47,415 nucleotides of DNA, from NCBI RefSeq assembly GCF_000485595.1, contig NW_014577124.1, positions 308,834-356,248 on the forward strand, written 5' to 3'. Position 1 is the first letter of the stretch. Every line of letters begins with the position of its first letter. Shown here one piece after another: positions 24,891-38,379 of the stretch. Source of the stretch: Priapulus caudatus. Its lineage: Eukaryota > Priapulida > Priapulimorpha > Priapulimorphida > Priapulidae. The notes below the pieces were generated by a model. The model was given only the letters and a program-made list of their open reading frames with translations. It ran no database searches and had not been told where the DNA came from. The position numbers and the translations under genes are program-made.

Positions 24891-25256
24891 AAATATAATT
24901 GTAAAGCTATAACCATATTATTTTTCCTCATTTGTACATATCTAAATACAAAATAGTAATAAATAAAGTAAATAATAGTAACGAATACCCACATCCTTCC
25001 TATCCGACACAAAAATTGCAAATAACCAATGAAAATAACTTGCAATAGAGAGCCTGCATATTACCCATATGAGATCGAGTTAATTCATTTCCAGTAAGGC
25101 TACATAGTTTACTGGTAATAGATAAATTCATATTTACTCTAATTAGTATTACAGTAACACCTGAGGATAATATTCTCATTTTACTGGCTTATGGTGAATT
25201 ACCACATAATTTGTTTGAATTTGTTTGTTTCTATTCCCAGTTTGATATAATTGCCA

Positions 25257-28200
25257 CTAGTTCTTAGTAATCTTTCCCCGAAGCTTGCATTTATGTTTAA
25301 GTGGCTTCATTGACTTTGCCTTCGAAGACTTGCACTTCTTAGAGGAAAACTGTGTTCCAGTATCCTCCATGGTCAACTCGTCTGCAAATATCACAGTGGT
25401 GCCAACGTTATAAGTGCATGTGTTGTACACGTGTATGATTACAACACACATCTGTGCAAGCACAGCTCTTTTAAGTGAGTCAAGTAAATAGTATGTCAAG
25501 ATGCAAAGGTAAAGGGATTGCAACTTAATGTCTGATTTTGCCCTGTAGCAGCTGCAATCTGGGTGCAAACTTCCAAAGTTGTCTATCGGGTGTATAAATC
25601 ATAAAATAACCTTTCACAGTGCAGACAAGGTAATCTATGCTTATGAGGCAAGTACGTGGGTCATGACCTTAAGCAATCACAAGTTATGAGTACTAGACTG
25701 TAATGTTGATATTTTTTATTTGTTCTGCATGTATATAGTTAAGAAATATATAGGCTATTTTATATCATAAATACCAGGTAGGGGTCTCCTCATGTCTACT
25801 TGCTCTATAAAGGAGGCGAACTCCGAGATTTTTTCCTGCATTTTGTTCGTGACCGATGATAGTTGACTCTCTCGTATCTTGACATCAGAGAGGACATCAC
25901 CTAGTTGACTTATCAGTGTCTCATCCCTTACACCGCATTCCTGCTCATGAAAAATCAAGACTGAATACTGACGAAATAAATACTGATAAATCGAATACAT
26001 GTAACTGTTTTAGCACCAATTCAAAACTTGTTGTGAATTGGCTTGTGATCCGAGCTTTTATACCATATTTATTCATACAAGAGTGCGTGTACCTGTAAAA
26101 TAATGTCACCCTCAGCCCATTTCTCAGTCAAGGCTTCTGAAAAACGAGAGGTGCGACTTGCATTAGTAAATATTAAAGCCGCACTGAAGAGTATTTACAT
26201 ACGGCACCATAAGCCATCCAGTTTTCTTGATAGAATAGATTTACTTCATATAATTCTAGATGCAAAGAGAACTTGAAGAGCAACGATGTGCAACTATTGT
26301 AGAACATGTTCAAACTCTCAAGCAAGGAATTACAACAGCTATATATAGCATACCTGATAACAGTGTGACACTGTCGGAAAGGCGAATTTTCATATTCTCA
26401 TTAAAGGTGGAACACTGTGTCAGTTCAGAGCATTCTTTTTTCAAATCTCCCATTTTCTATGCAAAGACATGTAAAGCAATTAATTTTTAATGCAATTTTG
26501 TATAAATCGATGAAATAGGCATGCAACGATTGCTAAAAAACGATTGTGATAAAGATGAGAATAGCTTATTTAAAATTACCTACAACACAAAACACAAATA
26601 GATCTCATTCGTGCAGAAAATAGACCTATATAAATGTTCTATGATGAAGTGTCATTACACATTACAGCCAGCTCATTTACCCACGGCGCAGGCCCACTTT
26701 TGCCTGCAAATTTCACGCAGGTGCGTGCATGGCAAATTATTTAATACCACGAATAGGATTTCTCATTCAAGGCCTTCGTTTCCAGTGGCCTCTGAACTTA
26801 TTGTCATCGATAACAAATTGACGAGGTTGGTATATATGAGAAAGATTTAGTCTACGAATTAAGTCCACACCTTTTCCAGTTTAGAGTTTTCCTCGGTGAT
26901 GATCTTGAGTTTGCAGGCGAGTTGACGGATCGCTTGCTCAATGGCTAGCATTTCTTTACCGGCCTGCCGGACAAGCTGAACATACTCAGACCTCACAACA
27001 TCCAGACGAGCGATGTTCTCTTCCTGCCATTCGGGAATAACACACAGATTATCATGCAGAACTATAATAACTGGTACTACCACCCACTACTCATGTAGAT
27101 ATACGGGCAAGTGGTCCATAAATCTGACAGCTTTATCAGATCTCCAGCTGTTGCCAGGGTAATTCGAACAATGCTGTCGAAACAGATCTAGCTGTTACAA
27201 CTGATATTGTATACCCAAACATGATTGTGTTTCTTACTAGTTTCAGTTGCATTTCACGAAATATTCAAAAAATTACAGGTAGGAGATGACTACATGTTTT
27301 CGGCGTTTTCGCTAACAACTAATCTACTTAGTCATGTATTTGAACTGACTTACTTTTGTCTGATTTATGTCTTCAATAGTTTTCGTTGCCTTCTTGATCT
27401 TTACCTCCAGAGAAATTTTCTTGCTTCGCAGATCTAACGTGAATATAAATAAGTGGCATCATACTAAAACGATTATTGTTCTTACCTATTGTAGGCATTA
27501 TTAGCGATATCAATGCATGACTTATCACGTAACACGTGCGAAAATGTTTTTTTAATAGTATTATTACTATGTGTGTTATTAACAGTATAAGCGATGGTTG
27601 TGGTCGACTTCAGGTTCGTAAGTAAATAGGACTTTTTGGGCACCAATCACCGTTTTAATTAACAAAAATGTTCTTTGTTTGAACAACACATTTCAATTTA
27701 TTTGTCGTCATTGCTTTTAATAATTTTAATCACTTGCTGCAATAACCATTGCCACCCGGTGTGTTGGATTTACATAATAGATACTGTACCTGTTAATTTC
27801 TTTTTTACTGCATTATATTCTGCAGACATATTGTTGAAAGTAATCTCAAGATCTGAGACCTCTGTCTGCATTTTCACCAGTAATTCCCTCTTGCTTTCAG
27901 CAGTGTTCTTGCTGATTGCAATGCTCTCCTGTTAGGTAATTATACATAAGCGTTATGTGCACGTGAAATATTTGCATGTGTACAGCTTTGTAAAAACACT
28001 GCAATATCAGTTACATTTTATATGTATACAATAATCTTATCTAGAGGTAACAATTGATTCATATTACAAAAAATAGAACCCATTTATGATGGAACAATAT
28101 TACTACAGTTGCCCTTTGTAGAGGAATGTGTTCAGAATAAAGTGATCTCTAGTTGATTAATGGCAAAGTTCAGTGACATTGCTTTCCCATGATAATAAGG

Positions 28201-28573
28201 GTATCAGATTTCTGAACACTAGTGTGATCCCATTGCATTCAACACAAATAACTTCCTAGTAATTGTGGCATAACCCATGCAAGACATCTGTATTTCACCT
28301 TTAGTTTATCTATCTGCTCAAGTTTGAAGCTCTTCATACTTTCAAACTCCTGCTCAGCAGTGGTTAGTGCCTCAGTGAGTTCTGCTATTGTCGTATCTGC
28401 TGCAGATATAGCCTTGCTCAGCCCCGCTGCCTGAAGCAATAACCTTGATATCATGAGGCTATATTTACTATTACTGACATGCCAACTTTAAAGAACTTGA
28501 ACTTCACCTGTAACTATAGATGTTTTTATTTTATATACATGTGTGTGCGTGCATGCATGTGTGCGTGCGTGTG

Positions 28574-28604
<31 letters not shown>

Positions 28605-31600
28605 ATGCATGCGTACATGTGTGTGCATGTGTTACATATACACACCTGTGCTATGAGATCACTCTCGCATCGTTTGGCTTCGTCGAGGCGATTGTTTGTG
28701 TTCGTCATGAATCGTTGATGCTCCTGTTTAAACTGGTCCGTATCTCTGAGAAGCTGATTTCTGTCCTGCTGCAGTTTGGCCCTATTGATGATACCACCAG
28801 TAAGTGATTGATCATTGATTGATTGATGGCAAATAACCATGGTGATTTATTTGTGATAGAGTGCCTGATGGGCAATATCCACAATTATTGTTTGCTGATT
28901 TATTGAATATTAGACAACAATTATGATATTATTGAAATTGATGTGATTACCTTAATTTAATATCCTTTTCCTGATTTTGTTTCTGTACATCGAAGTTCAT
29001 GTTCAGCTGTGTTGTTTCAATCCTATAAGTGTTAAAGTGATGCAGTTGTAAATTATACATGAACCATGCACACCACAATTATGTACAAAAGGTAAACACC
29101 ACTGACATCAAGAGCAGCTGCACAAGTCCACTAAATTCATTAGCATCTTTCAAATAATCCATAGTTTAAAACCTATGTATACATAAGTTTTTACGTATAT
29201 AAACAAAGTAATTTCAAAGCTTACTGATGGGTCTCCTGCACCTGGTCCATGGAAATCTCCATGGTTGAGTTTTCCATAGAGTAGCGACCACATTCCTGTG
29301 CCTTTGCCGATATATCTTTCTTGATCTTCTGATGGCTACACACAGCAGCCGGGACAATGAGGATTGAGAACGGGTTTTTCGCTACATACATATTTATAAC
29401 AGACAGATAATTCTTAGGTGTTTCAGCAGGTTTTGATAATGCAAAACATTCTTGTAGACCCTTTTCATATCTACTCAAGTGATGTATCTACAAAGACTAG
29501 ATAAATTTTATTGAAAACAGCATGTGTTATCAAAAATAATGTTTTAGCATTTGAATCTAATCTTTATTTCTCAGAAACACTTACGATTTCTTCAGTTCTT
29601 GTAATCTTGCTGTACTTTGAGCTTTAAGCTTTGTGATCTCATTCAGTTCTGTAAATGACAAACATTGATAAGAAAAGCTTGGAATAAACATAACCATAGC
29701 CTGGAATGATTATGAATGTAGCTCTATTGTTTACTGCCACGTAAAATAATAATTTAGCAAGTCGCTTATTCAAACCATCATATTTTGATAGCAAACATGA
29801 ACCGTTTGCTTATTCAATGATCTCAAGGAAATAGCTACCACAATGTAAACATTTGCATGCAGAATACACATATAAGAGCATATTCATGATACCTATCACA
29901 TCCTTGATTCTATCAAAGTGTTAATACACTGAAGAAAATATCAAGAATTATTATAACAGTCTAGTATAATTGATACACACGCACACTTATATCACATATA
30001 CACATAACTATCATGTAATATGAGGGTAATCATGCTTGATTATGTGTGGCAAAAAGATTAATTATGTGATATGATGTTATGATATAATGTGATCAGTTTT
30101 GTACCTTTCTCAACTTTTCTTCTATACTTTGAAAGTTTCTTGTCGTTTTCTGTTTCCGTGTCAATCCGATCGTTTAGCTAAAATAACGAGAGTGCTAATC
30201 CAAAAGAGATGTCATTTAAAACTATTAAAGCTAACACAATACTATAAACACCACATGACCATATAACCATAATTGCTCATATGAAGTGCTAAAGAATAAC
30301 ATATTTATATAAAATTGTGCTAGAAAAATATATCAGGATGGTTATGCTCCAATTAAATTTACAGATAGTCCAATAGAAACGAATTACCACAGTATAGTAG
30401 GGTAGTGTAGTAGTAGGGTAGCTACCTCAACTAACTGACTCTTACAGTCCGTCATCTTCTTTTCAAATTCGGCATGCAATTCTGCAGTACGCGACCGAAT
30501 TTTGGTGCTAATATGATCCAGCAGAAAACGTGAAAATCGTTTAGTTCATTCTCATTAAAATCTCAAGTGATGGGTGTATAGGTAATTGTATTAAATTACT
30601 ACCTTGAGTTGACAATTGATTGTTTCTATCTTTATTAACCTATTTGTGCAATTCCTGATTTCTATTTATTCTGTAGCATGCTCTGATTGAATAGCAAATA
30701 AATAAAGCAAATAGTCAGTGGCAGAAGTGAAGGTTTCTATATATGTGGTATGGTTTTCACACAAGAATTTCAGCAAAAGTGGGTTCAATATTAAAATTAC
30801 AGGTGCATGAAAGCATCATTTAAAGTAGGTCAAAGACAAATATCTACAATACCCCTCATCTTCAAATCTTTTTATTTGGCCCTGGCCAGTTTCTAACTGC
30901 TCAGCTAACTTCTGTTCTCTTTTCCCTAGCCTCTTCAAGGTAGTATGATGACTCTGTATGCTCTGGGAAAAAAACACCCAAACAAGTGTTAAATATATTT
31001 TGTATCCTTTCCTATTCCTATTTTTTGACTGATCTCAGTAGGGCACAATAACACATTAAAAGACCAGGTTAGCACCAGCTCAGATAACTGCTTACCAATT
31101 CCGTACACCAAGGAATTACTAATGAAGCCATTTCCACATATATGAGATGCATATATCGCCACAATAAAAATCTTTATATCTGTGATCAGGAATTCACGTC
31201 TAAAAAGAATTGATCACACGAGGAGCCAGCTTACTATATGGGCGATTAGAATGCTGTTTAAAGCAAAGCACAAGAGCAAACGTGGTCACCTTCTTGATAG
31301 AATACAGCTTCGATGTATTACAGGATAGGTCAGCAAGGAGCTTGTCCAACTCACTGAAAGAATACAAGAAGATTCGAGCAAGGAAACCTGATACAGCTAC
31401 TACACTGGATATATATGATACCCTTACATATTTCTGGCGTGACTTGAAATACTTGTGGAAATAATAAAGCCTTTGACAAATAAGCATTTTAGAAGGCAAG
31501 TATAAGTCGTATTGCTACGACTTTATTTACAATAGATACGTACCTCTTCTTAGCAACATTTACATCTTTTTGCTCGCTTACATTCACTGTTGTATCCGCC

Positions 31601-33871
31601 TGTAAAATAAATACACTTAGATTATCTATTGCTCTAATATAACTGGTAGAGAATCATTGCTTGTATGGAAAAAAAAACCAATGCCATGCTTATATACAAA
31701 CAAAAACCCTTTATACAACAACACTGGCAATACTTTAGTAAAGTGACTTATTTAGAATTAAACGTATGATGAATCGTTATTTATTGCTGAGAAATTTGCA
31801 GTTTGCGATGTTTGACTAGCGATGTCCACAAAAGCTGCATTACATCCATGCAGTAACCACTCTTAGGACTGTACCACCATGTCCAGGATCCGCTGTTGTT
31901 CACGCACAGCCTCCTCTTGTTCATCGACTAAATCTTCTTGTAATATAATGATGGCTTCCTCTAGGTCCGCGATCTGTGAGTATTGTGATTAGTCAGCGAT
32001 GGCATCCAACTACAGCACACAATCTAATCCCTATAACTGCCATATTTATAGCTGTTGCTGACAAGCAAATTGTTGATAAGGTGAAGCAGAGGCTAGGTCT
32101 GGTGAGGCGAGTTAAGCAAGTGGCAAAGAGGTGTGAGCTGGGGGTTTGGCCTGCCTGCTTGCAACGTCTGAAATGGTGAATTTCCTTGCTAGTAATGAGA
32201 GATTATTTACCATTTATTATGAAGAATATAATTAATCAACTAAAAATATCACAGGCAATTGCTTTCTCAATGCCTTCCTTGCCTCACAGTATACACAGAG
32301 TCCAGGTGTTCACTGGATTCTATGAAATCTATACTAATGTATTTCACCTATATTGACTAAAATGGAATTAAGGAAGATCTAATTCCACAAGAAGAAACGA
32401 CTCTATCTACTTTGGTGGTTAGTACTGCTCCTGCTTATTTTACTCTGACCATTCATAAATGAATTTTCTGTTTTACAGCATTTTTTGAGTTGACAAGCAT
32501 GCCTACCAAAATCTGAATTTAGAAGTCAAGTAATTTCTACAGATTACCCACATTTAGGTAACCAAATTTTATAGAAATATCTGAGTTTCATGGAAAATTA
32601 CTATTACATGGTTACCTTCTTATTGGTATCTTTTATCTGTTCCCATGTTTCATTACATCCGATCTGTTTGCTGAAAGATAAATTTTTTTAATTTTGTATA
32701 TCCTGTAGATGAGTACTCATTTTTAATTAAACTTTTAATAGTCATAATACAATTATATTAGCTGATAATTATAATGTATAATTCTAAGACTATTGTCTTT
32801 TATGCACAATTGGGACTAGATAGCATTTACAATAAATTTCACCTTGAAGGTTTATAGATGGTCTATGATCTATTATCAGAATATTTACGGTGCACTATCA
32901 CGAAATGAATACCTCGTCTTTTCCGCCATGCTATTATTATAGCTGTTCATAACCTCTTGATGTTGCTGCTTCAACTGTTCACTCTTTGGTCTGCATGAAT
33001 CGACAGTTTTATTACTTTACGTAAATAGTAAAACAAAAGGTTTTGTAAACATCATTTTAAAACTAATTACACATATATGTAAATAAATAATAAAATAATT
33101 CTTATTATACATGGTTGAAAGGTGATCAGCTTAATATTGATCATATCCCTATCCAAGCAATAAATACATTCCTATTTACAACACATTGCTAAAACATTAA
33201 AAGACAAGTTTAGATTGGGCTTATTATTAGTGCTATGATACAATGCTAAACCAAATGGTCAAACCTTTGTACATTAATACATTTTAAAGATGAAAACTAA
33301 AACTGTTACTGGAGTTCAGCATTTTCATCCTTGAGCATTTTCAGCTTGCCCTCAAGATATTTGATGTTCTCTCCTATAGCATCAACTTCACTCTGCATTT
33401 CTTGGAGAGTGCAAGCATTTATTTCCTCTGCATTTTTAATCACCTCTGAAAGCATAATGCATATTCACAGAGCTATGGAATTATGTTGCTGTCACATTAT
33501 CAAACTATAATATTCACACGATAGTTTACATTATGTATATGATAAAATTGAAATAATTGCAAGTACTAAAACAATGTCAGATCCTATATGCTGATTGCCA
33601 CACATAATAATATAAGTACTAAATTTCTATGCATTCTACACAGAATGTGAATATTTCAACTTACCATCTAATTCATCATTGATTCGCCGTGGGAACTCAT
33701 TAACTTGCATTCGTAAGCTGCTGCTTTTGATGGTTTCTGTCTCAAGAAGATGATGAAGCTGAAGTCGTTCTGCATTCTAAAATACATATACCCACCATGC
33801 ATCTATGCATCTATTGATCTTTAATGTGAGTGTATGTAGGCCCTATGCGTCCATGCATGAGTCTCTTTATC

Positions 33872-33923
<52 letters not shown>

Positions 33924-34033
33924 CATGCGTGAGTGCGTGCGTGCATGCATGCGTGTGTGTGCAGGCCATGTTCTGTTTTTCTCAATAATGTTATGTANNN
34001 NNNNNNNATGCACTATGTGTACATGCATGTGTC

Positions 34034-34111
<78 letters not shown>

Positions 34112-35151
34112 AGTGCATGCGTGAGTGCGTGCGTGCATGCATGCGTGTGTGTGCAGGCCATGTTCTGTTTTTCTCAATAATGTTATGTATTACTAAAACA
34201 ATCACACTTACACACATACTTAATACTTATCCTATTACATGCATGTAAAAATCGTTATGAAAAGCAATAATAACTGTAATATTTATTAATACATACAAAT
34301 TTGTGACTCACCAGGTCTTGAATTGTCGTGATTAAAGTTTCAATAAGGGTAGACGCGTCAGACTTAGCAATAGCTTTGTGCTGAAATTTTTCCGTCAAAG
34401 CATCCTCTGAAAGTAAGTTAAAACTTGAGGAAAGAATACTACAAACAGATATCACGTATTTTGTTGCAGTGTACATGTTTTTGTGTTGCATGGTTGATTT
34501 AACATGTGTTTAGTATTGCTGAGAGGGTCTATGTCCCTCAGGGTACTGCCGGAACGTACCCTGGGTCCGGTCCGGTACCCTGGTACTATCTAATATGCCG
34601 GACCGTACCTCGCCTACACCACTAACGAGTCTAGGGAGTCGCTTACGCCTACTCCCTAACCCTAACCCTAACCATATCAGATAGTTACCAGGGTACGTTC
34701 GGGGCGGTTCCGGTATACCGGACCGTACCCAGGGTACGTTCCGGCAGTACCCTGGGGGACATAGACCCTATGAGCTTTAGTATTGGTAAAATATACATAT
34801 AAATATACGTATACAAACACATATACCGTACCCACTATTTATGTATTGGTGCCAACATTAAAATAACTAGTACACACATGCAGGCACAGTTACTATAGTA
34901 TAAACTATAATACCTTTGTGCACGTAGTGCATTTTTCAAAACTACCGCCACATGCACTGAATAACTGTTAGACTTGGGATTATGGTTAGGCTTAGATGAC
35001 GCCATAAGGTGAAAAGAATTACTAAATACAGCATTCAACTCTACCCACGTAATATGGATAAATTCTTGATAACGTTAACATAGCAAGTGGCAGTGCTCCC
35101 CATGGTTTCATCCATGTTTCCTTCACTGTGAAGTTCACACATCCATCGCAT
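25257..35151 (-). CDS. CCDC175: CCDC175-like coiled-coil protein (24 exons)
   Basis: Minus-strand exons: 35151-35049, 34406-34312, 33776-33665, 33445-33310, 32990-32913, 32670-32616, 31973-31875, 31599-31544, 31353-31290, 30962-30853, 30507-30426, 30177-30105, 29648-29585, 29335-29225, 29022-28951, 28781-28646, 28430-28299, 27928-27790, 27433-27354, 27023-26871, 26456-26354, 26136-26093, 25940-25775, 25381-25257. Total 2,388 nt (795 residues), all phases consistent. The protein is almost entirely predicted coiled coil, ending in a short Lys-rich tail (SSKKCKSSKAKSMKP). Resemblance to vertebrate CCDC175, recalled from memory, covers the N-terminal region (RLQLHHLLETE; the poly-coil block with MNSYNNSMAEK) and the C-terminal block (DETLISQLGDVLSDVKIRESQ, then a Trp-poor coil), and the length matches its ~790 residues. 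Function is poorly known. The start is the ATG right after the acceptor at 35152; an upstream coding exon is possible. The gene is convergent with the H3 variant. Confidence 0.8.
28548..28632. repeat. (TGCG)n microsatellite
   Basis: GTGCGTGCGTGC-type repeats with TGCATGCATG variants immediately beside the donor of the CCDC175-like exon 28646-28781. Reading frames here are repeat artefacts. Confidence 0.95.
33870..34165. repeat. (GT)n microsatellite duplicated around a 10-N assembly gap
   Basis: Two (GT)n runs (about 33876-33917 and 34044-34107) are each followed by the same GAGTGCATGCGTGAGTGCGT segment, the same CAGGCCATGTTCTGTTTTTC segment and AATAATGTTATGTA. The gap lies at 33,999-34,008 between them. 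This is intronic in the CCDC175-like gene. Confidence 0.9.
34523..34770. mobile_element. MITE with long inverted repeats and internal telomere-like repeats
   Basis: The ends AGGGTCTATGTCCC and GGGACATAGACCCT (one extra G/C variation) are inverses and the pairing continues for about 70 bp (CAGGGTACTGCCGGAACGTA on each arm). Flanking TGA at 34520-34522 and 34771-34773 looks like a 3-bp target duplication, suggesting PIF/Harbinger or a related group. The centre contains CCCTAACCCTAACCCTAA-type sequence, i.e. about three copies of the animal telomere repeat. It is intronic in the CCDC175-like gene, intron 1. Confidence 0.85.
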
Positions 35152-36142
35152 CTGCAAAAAAATCAGCATTAGAATTATAACACTAACAGAATGGTTATGC
35201 ATGCGGAAAAGAGATAGTGCATGCAGCAATGCCAGCATCACTTAATGTCCTTAATGACAGTTGACACAGCAGGGTGCTGAATCTGCTGATACCATTGAAA
35301 TCGCAGCCTGAATTCAGGTTATTCGGCTTCGAATTCGGAGTCGGACTTGGAGTCGGAGTCGGAGTCAAGTCGCCGAGTTGGAGCAATAGAACGTGTTCTA
35401 TTTATCCAACTCGGCCTGACTCCGACTCCAACAGAATCGAATTTCAGCCGATTGTGTTGGAATGCACTTGAAATCCGTACGATTTGCTGACAAAAATCGA
35501 TAGTGTAAACGCAGCATAATTCTATGGCGAACACATTTCGCCGGTTGACGCGGCACCGGCGATTCACGCAGCATTGCATCAGATGATTAGATTGGAATCT
35601 TTGCTTCCGAAAGGTACGCTGGGACCTGTGGTTGGGACAGCTCTTATGGACAGCCCACGCGCTTATGCATGTCAAGTGTAACTACTGCGTTAACCATGAC
35701 TCAAAGAGAAACAAAATGATCAATTAATATAAGTCGAATACATAATCAGAATTTCATCATTACTCACGCAAAATAAACGCATAAAGTCGATTTGTTTACG
35801 ATTTGTAGTAAGCAATGGCGGTAGCCACACTAAAAAATATTTGTATAATTACGTTTTCTCATGACATATATTGCGAATAATGAAAACGTTTGTATAATAT
35901 CACTTATTATCTTTTTCTACATAAATAATGTGGCTGCTATTGATTAATTTTTAATGAAATACTTAAATTTATTCTGCATTTCTTCACATTGGTTCCGGTT
36001 GTTATTTCAAACCAGTATGGCGCTAAAGTTCTGCAGAGCTAAAGTTGTTTTGATTACTCTAAGTTGTCATTAAGTGATTGTTCTCCAAGTAAATGTATAG
36101 TTGTTTAATTTTTAACGGATAAATATATTCAATACTATACTA
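35152..36142. promoter_or_regulatory. Divergent promoter region, CCDC175-like / PPP4R4-like
   Basis: About 1 kb lies between the first recognisable coding exons of two head-to-head genes. It is mixed in composition and contains a foldback sequence at about 35,355-35,430. I found no confident core promoter elements. An untranslated first exon of the CCDC175-like gene must also lie here, because its first coding exon begins at a splice acceptor. Confidence 0.5.
35355..35430. repeat. Foldback (inverted repeat) of GGAGTCGGAGTC type
   Basis: The left arm runs GGAGTCGGAGTC, then CCGAGTTGG and AATAGAAC. The right arm runs GTTCTATT, then CCAACTCGG and GACTCCGACTCC. The arms are separated by 2 bp (GT) and have a few mismatches, so the whole can fold into a stem of about 36 bp. 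Confidence 0.85.
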
Positions 36143-36996
36143 ATGGAAAAACCAAGGGACTTATTAGAGGATCTCGACGACTTGCGTCTGGAGAAGTCCG
36201 TAACAAGGGGGCTAAAAGTGAGCAAATTGCTGTTGAAACATGATAACATTGACAACATCTGGTTATCATAAATTATGTCATGATAATTATCATTAATTTA
36301 TTATTACTAACAGTGACACCTGTGCAACAAAAAAAGGAACTGGCCACTAGGCCCACCATTGACACGATGGTTGTTAATTGCTACTAATATTATTGGTATT
36401 GATACCGTACCGGACTACCGCATTCTGCTTAGTTATGGTCACTATATTATATATAATATATCTATATGTATTAATTACCGTTTAGTTTATATACTCGGTC
36501 GTCTATTCCAAATCGTTTGAGTACCACCATGGTCCATGGTTGAGCTTCAAGGAATATACAGAGAAATTATATTCAAGGAATGCCATGGGATGGTTGCATC
36601 TCCCATCTTATGTCGCTCTTGTCACACACCTTTGAAGATGTTAGCTCGACCTGTAGTGATGAATTTCGTATATTGTGTGGGTCCAGGAAGCACAATAATT
36701 AAGAGCTGTTTCTTTTTTTTTATCAAATATTGCAACTGACACAATGATAGATGCAAAAGCCTGATCCCTTGATCTATATCAGTGCTTAATTACACTACAG
36801 GGGCATTACATTAGTTGATGAGATTTCATGATGAGAGAAATTATTTTCACTCCTGCATGAAAACAATGAATAAACCCCCAAGTTAAAAATAATTATATAT
36901 AGTTTATCTTACTTTTGTATAGAGCCAAGAAGAAATAGATAAGGTTACTGTGGATGAAAGTCTGAGTGATGTGGACAGAGCTATTTACATTCTTAG
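36143..36996 (+). CDS. PPP4R4: PPP4R4-like, N-terminal exons only (protein phosphatase 4 regulatory subunit)
   Basis: Exon 36143-36217 (ATG to GTGAGC donor) joins in phase to 36923-36996 (GTGAGT donor), giving 49 residues plus a split codon. The segment VTRGLKSQEEIDKVTVDE, then SLSDVDRAIYIL, closely resembles the N-terminal region of vertebrate PPP4R4 as I remember it (LK-x-PEEIE-x-LTVDEDLSDIERAVYLL). PPP4R4 is a cytosolic HEAT-repeat regulatory subunit of the protein phosphatase 4 catalytic subunit. The next expected exon (beginning near a GQ-D/E-VQ motif) and all HEAT repeats were not found downstream in this window. Either the next intron is longer than 10 kb, the assembly is broken, or the gene is a fragment. 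An alternative short terminal exon is discussed in the findings. Confidence 0.68.
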
Positions 36997-38107
36997 GTGA
37001 GTCTATATGTTATAAGAATAAGCATTATTGATAATACATATTATCCATGCCGACTATTTTCAACCTTAATACACATTTAAATTAGGCATGCAGACTGTTG
37101 CTTTGTTAATTATTACCATACAAAGTATCTTTGTGGAAAAACATGTACTTCTTTTGTGCAGAGTATCTTGCAATGCATAAAATGTGTGCTGACTCAGCTT
37201 TCTTTTGTCACGTTGTCATTTCGCGAAAACGGTTAGCAGTCTGCAGATTGATGTCTGCACTTCATTAATACAGATGTAGGCTGTGCTTCACTGAAGCAGA
37301 AACCTTCATTAACACACCAGTGTATTTGGGATTACTGAAGATTGAATAATTCTTTAGTGGACAAGCTTATAAACGTGACTTTAGCACACACATGTGTGCA
37401 GTGAATAAGCAACCGGATTGGGGTAATAGGTTTTTGAACTAATACCACACGTTGACCTTTGGAAAGCCTAATGCTTTCAAATCGTGTATTACGACTTTAC
37501 GAGAATGAAACCTATATTGGGGGATCAATGTAACTAAGCTGCCCATAGGCACATGATAAAATCTGGTGTAGAAATGTTAATTTTACACATTTAGGTTAGT
37601 CACATGCAATGCTATGCTATGATGCTGAGTATAAATTTGTATACCATTAGTGCATAGTATGCTAAACATTTGTCTTGATAAAACATTTTTATTCACATGC
37701 AGGTGCCTCAGTGGGTCGTTCTTGCCTGCTGCAGTGTATTGTTTGCTACTCACATTATTAATGGCTTCAGTGGACATGAATTTCTCTTTGTACTGAGATT
37801 CATATATAATAAATAGGGGTGTAGCTGCAGTATATCATACTTTGAATGAATGCAATGTGCTAAATGACTGCTAAATTATTGATAGATGCTGCACAATGCA
37901 ATAAATACCAGTCGAATAAACACACCTTTATATGAAAACTATGTTGTGTTGTATTTTTGTTTAGAACAATAATCACAAAGTGAAGTAATTACTCTGATTA
38001 CACATAATGCTCGGATAATAGCTCATTATGGGTCTGTGTAAAACCGTTCATAAATCGATTTTATGATTGATGATACGTGTTTCATTGGTATATATATATA
38101 ATATATA

Positions 38108-38332
38108 CAGGGTTTCTTCTGAGGGAAAATTAGACAAAGGAGGTAATGGCCAGTTTGGGGAAAAACCGCGCATGATGGATTCAAATACAGGATGTATAAT
38201 ACTATTGATATACTTATAGGTATATCGATACAGGATATACTTATCAGTAAATACAGGAACATTTTCACAACGGCGATGTTAAATTTGACAACGGCGGTGC
38301 GCCACTGTGCCTCTTAAGTATAAGAAACCCTG
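38108..38332. mobile_element. Small hAT-like MITE (225 bp)
   Basis: Ends CAGGGTTTCTT and AAGAAACCCTG are perfect 11-bp inverses with the CAGGG start common in hAT elements. Both flanks are TA-rich (ATATATA), so the 8-bp target duplication cannot be read uniquely. No coding capacity. Confidence 0.75.
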
Positions 38333-38338
38333 ATATAT

Positions 38339-38339
<1 letters not shown>

Positions 38340-38378
<39 letters not shown>
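38340..38378. repeat. (TA)n microsatellite
   Basis: Alternating TA run next to the small hAT-like element; the same kind of run sits on its other side (38,090-38,107), suggesting insertion into a TA repeat. Confidence 0.9.

Positions 38379-38379
<1 letters not shown>

Noticed and set aside
28479-28718. Cys/Val/Ala/Arg repeat proteins (also at 33,805-34,248 and 38,938-39,513)
   Set aside because: Translations of (TGCG)n and (GT)n microsatellites.
35319-35675. Upstream coding exon for the CCDC175-like gene
   Set aside because: The minus-strand frame overlaps the foldback sequence, has no convincing donor in the right phase, and shows no coiled-coil character.
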